DNA from: Takakia lepidozioides
Taxonomy: Eukaryota > Streptophyta > Takakiopsida > Takakiales > Takakiaceae
DNA length: 64,000 nucleotides
Assembly: GCA_030704615.1 (NCBI GenBank)
Contig: CM060734.1
Span: 32,752,042-32,816,041, forward strand
Direction of reading: 5' to 3'
The notes beneath the pieces are model-generated. The model saw only the letters and a list, made by a program, of their open reading frames with translations. It searched no databases and had not been told where the DNA came from. Both the position numbers and the translations under genes were made by a program. Positions 57,100 through 64,000 of this stretch are shown piece after piece (the first letter of the stretch is position 1; each line of letters opens with the position of its first letter).

Positions 57100-58240
57100 G
57101 GTACCACAAACTTTCTTTTTCCCTTGGGAAACCTATCTAAGAAGTACAACTGAATATTTTGATCGTGCATACAGTGCCATTATAAATACTACATTGCATA
57201 TGCTAGAGCCTTGCTCACATCATTTTAATAAAATTGTTTGTTAACTGTCGCACTGTTTAGATGTGCCAATGTTCCATGCTGTGTACAAAAAGAAACAAGT
57301 GTATGTCCATAAAAATTACAATAGAAGTTTTCGACAAGCATTTCACAGCTCATTTCAGATGTTTGGACTCCTCCGCCGTGAGAGGCATGAGTTCGGAAGT
57401 AACAGATGTACACGCAGCCTCCGGACATTTGATATTAGGTCAACGAATCATTGGACGACATGGCTCTTTAAGTCCACGAAAGAAAAATGGGTTACATCCA
57501 CTCGTTGAGCCGAGCAAAGCACACTATAACATAGTGAGATAACAGTTAACCCTTCGTTAGCTAAGTTTTGGTGGGCCACCCCCAAAATGGTACACACCCT
57601 CATGGATGAGGGTGTAACTCCTTACCTGCAATCATCCACAGATTTGAACCTTATAAATCCCTATGTAACTACCATATCCATCTACTCATAAAGTTTCAGC
57701 CCATTTGACCGCCGTAATTGGCAGATAATAGCAAAAGAAAACATGCTTTTTACAAATTCACTCCCCAAAAGAAGGGGTAAATTTGGTTTGACCAGCCATT
57801 TGCTGTATAGAGTTGAATTTTACTGTCAGAATGCCCACCGTATTTGTAATGGCACATACAAGTGCCCTCTCAAAAAGTGAGACCCAAATTCCAAAATAAT
57901 CAATGGGCTGCTTTGTATGTGAATTTTGGGGGGTAAATTTCCCCAATTTGCTGTAGTAGAAATTTTTGTTGGAATCCAAATTCCTACAGTCAGTCTATGC
58001 TTTGCCCCGGTGTAAAGTACACTCTCAAAAACATTCTGATAAAGAGCAAATTTCTAGGTTGGATGGGACTTTTTATGAAACACCTTCGTTTTTGTGTGGC
58101 GTTTGTTGGAGCAGGTAGAGGACAAGGGCGCCTACATTTTTCATTCAGAACGCATCTTCATCCAACTTCATCCACATCAGTTAGGAAACCAAAATGAAAA
58201 ACCTAGCGACCCATTTCAGGGAGGCTCGTCGTTAAAGGGT
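57100..58240. other. 3' flank of dCMP deaminase; no gene
   Basis: Several short frames on both strands, none recognisable. Confidence 0.4.
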
Positions 58241-58254
58241 TAAGCAGAAATTAA

Positions 58255-58680
58255 TTCGGAAAAAAGTGCCTAATCAAAATAAATCATTTTTGACAAGAGT
58301 GCCTAATTTTAAAAAATTATCTTCAAAGGGTGCTTAATTTTCAAAAATTTCTCTAATAGTGCCTATGGTAAAAAAACTTGAATTTAAATTAAAAAAATCT
58401 AGAATAGAAACAAAATCTAAAATGACATCCATTTATCATGATATTCATTTAAAACGTCATCCATGGCAGTCTTCAGTTTGCTGATTTTTCATTTACATTT
58501 AAAACGTCATCCATGGCAGCGGTTGTATTTTTATATTTTTGAGTTTTCATTTTGTGATCATTAATTAATTTGAAAAAATTACACATCCAAGATGCCTAAT
58601 TTAAAAACATTTCTCAAAAATGCCAAATGGCCCCAGAAATAATTATTAGGGAGGCAAGTGCCTAACCGGCTATCCCGCTA
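58255..58680. repeat. AT-rich degenerate tandem repeat
   Basis: Variants of agtgcctaatttt recur about every 30-45 bases near the start (58265, 58301, 58330, 58350) and again at 58590-58665. The phrase aaaacgtcatccatggcag occurs twice (about 58451 and 58501). Unknown element type. Confidence 0.5.
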
Positions 58681-58714
58681 CAGTACAAGCACACTACCAT
58701 AATAGCAGTAACAA

Positions 58715-58950
58715 CAGTCAGTAGCTCAGTTAGTTAGGGCACTGAGTACCACCCAGATGATTCTGGGGTCAAATCCTGCTACTTGACGGGTGTGCTATAC
58801 TCTTCTCCCCCTTCCCGGGCAGTGTCCCATTTCTCAGCCTCCATGGCACGGTTATTGTGAAAGAGGTTACTTTCTCCTCTCACTATAAAGGGGCCTGATT
58901 TGTGAGCTGTCGCTCCCAGGTGTTTTCCTTAATTAAGGAAATAAAAAAAA
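58715..58950 (+). mobile_element. tRNA-derived SINE
   Basis: The head gtcagtagctcagttagtta carries an A-box and ggggtcaaatcctgctac a B-box. The body ends aaaggggcctgatttgtgag, ctgtcgctcccaggtg and an A-rich run (about 58935-58950). The tail matches the minus SINE at 29885-30187. The acceptor stem is partly preserved, but the anticodon arm is not, so this is a SINE and not a tRNA gene. Confidence 0.6.
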
Positions 58951-59149
58951 CAGTAATGACTCACGAGTGAAGGTGTACAGCTTTAGCATGTGTGAGCACA
59001 AGTCTGTTGCTACTAGTGTTTTTTTTTTCCAAAATCGCAGGGAGGGTGACATGTAGATTCTACCCAACGCCCATGTGGCGAGAATAACGAGGTGACAGAG
59101 CTGGAAAAGAGGCTATATTACAGGTGTCATATTATAACAGGTCCACGTA

Positions 59150-60275
59150 GGAAAGGCGGCGGAGGCAGTGACCAATATTCGGACTGTGGCTTCCTTCACT
59201 GCTGAGGACCGGTTTCTTGATGCCCTGAACAAAACTCTGGACGAGCCTCTCAAGGGCAGCTTGAAGCAAGGCTTTATACAAGGGGCTCTGTATGGTTTTG
59301 CCAATCTTCCATCCAGGAGACCTTGCACTATCATTGAAACATTATTGCACTGCTCAGGTGGCCAGCACCTTAGTGAATCAATTCTTTGGGTGATGAATGT
59401 CAGTTGACACTACTTGATCTGAACAATCTTTAAAGTTACCATTATATACTGATTGTTGCGTATGTACAGATATTATAATCCATGGAGCTTAAACATTACT
59501 AATGGGTGGTTCCATTTGTCTGTCTCTTGTCACTGTAACAGGTCTGCAATGGTGTGGCTGTCATCGCAATTGCTATCTTGATCAAGCACCGAATCGTCAC
59601 GTTCGTGAATTCTATGCGTGCGTTCCAAGTTCTGACAACCACAACCTTTTTTCTTACTGAGGTTCTGGCCCTTGTACCTGCAATTTCTCAATGTGCTCAC
59701 GCCCTGAGCTCCATATTCTCCATGATTGATTACCAAACTCCGACGGCAGTGATTCAAAGAAACCCACAGAAATGGGACATATAGAGTTCAAAGGAGTGAG
59801 GTGAGGGCAGCCTATACTGGACTCCAGACCTGTAGGCAGATCTGGACAAAGCCTCTGGACATTTGCTTGCACCGATATGTCAAATGATTTGACCTTGGAG
59901 TGAAAAAACACTAGCTAGCTTAAGTACAATTTGCATACACTGATGGGAAACCTTGGGGCGCAATTGTCAGGGGGACAGAAGCAGCGAATCGCCATAGCAA
60001 GAGCGGTACTGAAGAACCCTTCCATCTTGCTCCTGGACGAGGCCACATCTGCTCTGGATGTGCAGTCGGAGCACGTTGTGCAGGAGGCTCTTGACAGGCT
60101 CATGACCGGTAACCGCACCACCCTCCTGATCGCCACAGTTCAAAACACCGATGTTATTACAGTGATGCAGCAAGGACATATTGTGGAACATGGCAACCAT
60201 GCCACCCTGCCTGCCAGCCACGGCACCTATGCCAAGCAACGCGGTCATGCAACTCATGACACTCCATCAACCTGA
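59150..60275 (+). pseudogene. ABCB (P-glycoprotein-type) transporter relic
   Basis: Holds parts of the second half of a full-size ABCB exporter, in order: the coupling-helix region (KAAEAVTNIRTVASFTAEDR, LDEPLKGSLKQGFIQG), a membrane segment (VTFVNSMRAFQVLTTTTFFL), the start of the nucleotide-binding domain (GHIEFKGVR, then stop) and its end with the signature ([20 protein letters not shown]) and Walker B ([12 protein letters not shown]). Walker A and the Q-loop are missing. The H-loop is deleted ([12 protein letters not shown] lacks the HRLS found in the family), so ATP hydrolysis would be impossible. There are no first membrane domain or first NBD upstream. Confidence 0.85.
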
Positions 60276-61690
60276 GCTTCAAAAGGCAGTTTGCATATTG
60301 GGTGTTCCCGATTGAGCTATAATTCATCTTTGAGCATAGAGAGAGAAGACTTCGGCCGAAGCCTGCATAACTAAGAGCCACTTCACCTTGCGGCTACTGC
60401 CCCTTGTCGGGGGTGGGCCTTATTCATCTTTGAGCAATTATATGGGTGAGCACTGCAGTTTCCTCCGTTCAGATCCTGGAGCAAATGCTGTCAAAAGTAG
60501 GACTGGCATCACCATCTGGACAACCCATTAGAAATACTTAATGATTGCTCGTGAACGTTTGTCAACCGGTCTGTTAACGGACACATTGTCGAAACAGATG
60601 GCTTTTGCTTGGTGGTCGTTAATGCGTTTATATCATCCATATTTGGTGAATTCATCCATAATCTATTTTTTATCTGGAGAAGTTTAGCGCTTTCATCCAT
60701 GAAAACAGGGAATTTGTGACAGAATATGCCATTCTATTTTTTTGGGGAAATCTGGCGAGAATTCGCCAATAAAAGACACGCTGGCAGCACCGAGCTGTGT
60801 CGCCTGGCTCAGACTACGCTGAATAACTTACGCTAGGGCAGAGGAGGCGTGAGTCACCAAACGCGTTCTGGCCTCAGCTAGTGGCTCTCATCTACTCTTC
60901 CTTCCGGGGCTTTGACGCACCTGATTACTACTTGCCGCATGACCTTCCTGCGATACCAATTCGTAGATAGAGAACTTCATCGCTTTTGACAACGAGCAAT
61001 TGGAACTTTCCTCTGAAGACTTGGAATGGTATCACCGGTTCAAGATGGCATTTGTGTATGTCACTTTTGGCCATTCGTGGCATATCTCTTTGTAAAATGC
61101 AAATTACAATTGTCAATGCCAATGGAGCTAGGCAGAAGTCACATATCTGACTACGAGACTCCTCGATCTACGGATTTGTGGTCAAACACACTTGATGGGA
61201 TGCATTGAGATGGTTGATGCGACTAAGAGTCATGTCCAACACTATACTAGGTCTAAGCATTCCAATGAAAAATTGTAGGATTGCACTTGTCGAATGTTGC
61301 TTGCCCAAGCAATATATAGGTGTGCAATTTTGAATGGATGGATTTGGAAAAGATGTTTGGATGAATGAATAAATGGATGAGAGATTAAGTGTGTGACTGC
61401 AAATGACGAAGTGTCTACATATGATTGGTTGACTGGTTGAAATATTGTGGTACGTTGGGTGGAAGTACATCTAACGGTTGCATATGTTGCAGATTACTAG
61501 AGCGTTTGGGGTGGGTGGAATAGAGGAATGATTTGATTGAATGGTCATATTTAATGGTTCATTGGCTGATTAAGTTGGCTTCAACATTCAGTGAAAACAA
61601 AAATAATTTGGACTCAGGCTTGGCTAGGATAGAGTCCCTAAATACCAAGTTTTATATAGGTAATTATAAAATGTTTAGGGAAGATTTCAT
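60276..61690. other. No supported gene; includes the inverse copy of a dispersed repeat
   Basis: 60600-60775 (minus) matches 26595-26760. A perfect 12-base palindrome cttcggccgaag lies at about 60350. No exon chain was seen. Confidence 0.4.
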
Positions 61691-61694
61691 TTTC

Positions 61695-61895
61695 ATTTAT
61701 TTATTTTTTGAATAATGAAACAGGTCGACAAGCCCAAATTACTTAAAGATAACCCTCTTTCATTTATGGGCCATGAAAGATTTATGGGCTAAGGAAGCAT
61801 TAAGGACATTGAACACCAGACCCGAAGGCCAAAAATCCAAACCACACACAATAACGCAGCAGGATTTGAACCCCTAACCACCAGAGTGGTAAACT
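61695..61895 (-). mobile_element. SINE-like element
   Basis: On minus ggttaggggttcaaatcctg contains a B-box (ggttcaaatcc). The element ends in gtcgacctgtttcattattc followed by an A-rich tail (aaaaaataaataaa). The A-box is weak. The tail is unlike the other SINE families in the window. Confidence 0.4.
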
Positions 61896-62410
61896 AAATA
61901 ATTTGAAAAATATTAGGGCGGGGCTAGACGTGAAGGCCAGCCTCCTCTTCCTTCTCCAACAAACTGCCCGGACTTGTGACCACCATTTTGGAGTATGTAG
62001 TCATCAATTTGAAAGCTTCGCATATGGCTCGTCATAGACCTTCACGCTTCTTGGCCTATTTACAGATGTATGTATTCTCAGTTGTGGTGGTACCGTGTCT
62101 AATATGTCCAGTGCATGTGTTCTTGTGCATAGGTGCGTGGCCATGAATGAGAAACCACAATCCAGAGGCCAGGCATTTGTGAGCAGACTAGACCTAGTAC
62201 AGCGGCGTACAGAACTGGCTCAAATTTCTTAGTGTATGTGGAGGGTACCTTACTGGGCGTAAGGTGACATCCTCTCGACCTTCCGCTTAAAGTTCCACCT
62301 CTCGAGGCACCTTATGCCCCGTAAGGTTCCTCCTGAATCATGGCCGCAGATGAAAATTAATCCAAACCGTTTGCTCGTAAAGAAATTTCAGCCTATTTCT
62401 TTAGGCCCTT

Positions 62411-62475
62411 GGACGGGGCCTTCCTGAAACTTGGGGCCGCAGTCGTGGCGGGCCCTGTATTTCAGGAAGGCGTCC
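62411..62475. repeat. Inverted repeat (hairpin)
   Basis: ccttcctgaaa (62419-62429) and tttcaggaagg (62460-62470) form 11 perfect pairs. Pairing extends as ggacg/cgtcc if three extra bases in the left arm are looped out. The surrounding DNA (62000-63480) has no recognised gene. Confidence 0.55.
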
Positions 62476-63494
62476 TGGGGCCTTGCCCTATATGTTATGT
62501 CCCTCTAGAAAATCCTTAAAATGGACTAGAGATTTGCCTGTGCCATCGTCAAGAAAAAGAGAGAGTGGACTCACCAAAAAACTGTGTGATGCCTGAGCAA
62601 GAATTTGTGATTGCAATCCTAATAGATGTTGTTGGCGACGCACATTCCCTAATGTCACTTCATGTATTTCCATGTGGATACATGCTAGTGTACAGCAGGT
62701 GAGTTGCGTCCACGAATAGGAGATGATTGTGTTACTGAAGGTAAGCGCACGGCAAGGTGGGCCTACAATCAGTCTATCGAGAAATCTTTGGTTCCAAGTA
62801 CCACAATACTTAGCGATACTTAGCGATGAGCCCCTCCTCCAAGTGCGGATACTGACTTAGTTCTGATGAGCCAATAGTCTCCGGCAATCTGCGAGAAGCT
62901 TATGTACCTTGGAGGGGGATCATTCCTTTGTCTTGAGTGGCTCTATGGCAACAGCAACTATACTGTCCTGTATTAAGGCTTTTGAACTCTTTCGTGGCTC
63001 TACAGCGCATGACCGACTGGGATCCTTGAAACACATTCAAAAAATCAAAAAATCAAAAAATCGGCAGAGCCATGAGCATATCCCATGCTAACTTCACGTT
63101 CTTGGTTATCACTTCTGCTGCAGGTACTCGGGTGGCGATTATGCTTAGAGACCTTGCCATCGCTATAGTTGCCATCTGTAGAATTCAACCCACCAGTTCC
63201 ACTTCAGCCAGAAGATCCAGAGAATCTATTGCTACGCCACTTCTCCCCATCCTCTTATCAAGCAAACATATGTTCAATCGTACCACTCCTAAAACCCAGA
63301 CAAGTACCTTGCCTACCAGCAAAGGCCCAGGCAGGAAAGGTTTCTCCTGCTTAATCCGAGATGAAGAACAAAAGGAGGAACCCTAAGTGCCCAATTGGCG
63401 ATTATGACCAGCATCCACATCATTCACGCATATTAAGTAGTACCTTCTAAACAGCAGGAAGCAAAGGGGGCGAAATTCGGAAGAGAATACTTAC

Positions 63495-64000
63495 CACTTT
63501 CCATTGCCGCTCAAAAAAGTTGTGTAGCTCTTCCCAGAGCTTTTCCTTCAAGGTGGCCACCTCTTCCAGGTGGACGGGATCAACTTGCAGCATGCCCAAA
63601 ATGGGCTTACGCAGGTTGTAGGCCAGCCAAGCAACGGTAAGGGGGTCCATTGCGTTGGTTGCTTGCATCAGTTCTCTATATTGGGGCGGGCTGGTGGCTA
63701 AGGCAGCCATCACAGCCTCGCCTATGCGGACGAGCCCAAAGAAGGAGAAGGCACACACAAGATATTGAATGTCAGTTGCAATTCGCACCAGCGCGGCGCG
63801 CTGCATTGTCAGTTCTGTTGCTGTCCACTGTGCCACCGGCGACACTCCCTGCTTGGTTTCATACATGGCTGCCCCGAAGGCTGGCACATGTGCCTTGTCT
63901 GTCTTCTTTCCTATATTCAAGAACTGTTGTTTGACGCTACTGAGTGAGAATTCCTTCCCGCTAACTCCTAATTTCCGAATAAGCTCCTTGATTGACCTCA
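63495..64000 (-). CDS. Exon of an unidentified gene, running off the right edge
   Basis: On the minus strand the frame is open from the window edge for 168 codons and ends at a perfect donor (aaagtg/gtaagtattc). It begins RSIKELIRKLGVSGKEFSLS and contains a hydrophobic segment (IQYLVCAFSFFGLVRIGEAV) flanked by QWTATELTMQRAALVRIATD and QATNAMDPLTVAWLAYNLRK. The end is helical and charged (LKEKLWEELHNFFERQWK). Length, composition and donor argue for a real exon. I do not recognise the family. Downstream exons should lie below 63480 on minus; candidates near 63060-63350 are too weak to call. Confidence 0.55.

Noticed and set aside
58717-58788. Possible tRNA gene (tagctcagttag ... ggtcaaatcc)
   Set aside because: The anticodon arm does not fold and the sequence continues into a tail shared with another SINE copy.
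1-64000. CRISPR arrays, prokaryotic operons, phage or plasmid systems
   Set aside because: No regular spacer-repeat pattern, no Shine-Dalgarno-led gene runs; the introns and element content are plant nuclear.

Overview
This window reads as nuclear DNA of a land plant. The intact genes have many short GT-AG introns. There are several relics of PLS-type pentatricopeptide repeat (PPR) genes, a chromodomain Ty3/gypsy retrotransposon, tRNA-derived SINEs, a PIF/Harbinger-like MITE and a CACTA-like element. Repeated, decayed copies of one PPR family would fit a seed-free lineage (moss, lycophyte or fern), but the sequence does not fix the species. Gene density is low: about five genes look intact in 64 kb, and the rest is repeats and gene fossils.

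Layout. 0-8 kb holds LINE-tail relics, a TIP41-like pseudogene, SINEs and local tandem repeats. 8.5-15.4 kb holds a complete 14-exon cobalamin-independent methionine synthase (766 codons). 16.5-22.7 kb holds two PPR relics on + and one on -, flanking an intact secreted Gly/Pro-rich protein gene. 24-26 kb holds a kelch relic and an unidentified coding relic. 26-31.7 kb is mainly repeats, including a 738-bp MITE with a TTA target duplication. 32.05-33.82 kb holds an intact three-exon NOP10 gene on -; its first intron carries a four-unit tandem array with a strongly conserved 68-nt hairpin core. 34.3-37.1 kb holds PPR relics, a gypsy RNase H fragment and OSB-type WWDNR motif relics. 37.3-38.2 kb is a CACTA-like element. 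39.65-46.47 kb is a full-length but inactive Ty3/gypsy chromovirus with perfect GGCTA target duplications, interrupted by the 3' end of a second chromovirus. 49.5-50.8 kb (-) encodes a protein like succinate dehydrogenase subunit 6. It is divergent from a 10-exon dCMP deaminase gene at 52.2-57.1 kb (+). 58-60.3 kb holds a SINE and an ABCB transporter relic. At 63.5-64 kb a real but unidentified exon (-) runs off the right edge.

The intact genes are housekeeping functions: methionine synthesis, H/ACA snoRNP assembly, mitochondrial complex II and pyrimidine nucleotide metabolism. They are not an operon or a shared pathway; the only arrangement suggesting co-regulation is the SDH6/dCMP deaminase head-to-head pair. 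I see no CRISPR, no prokaryotic system and no true tRNA or rRNA gene. Exon boundaries were read by eye from splice consensus and reading-frame continuity, and family names come from recognised motifs, not searches.
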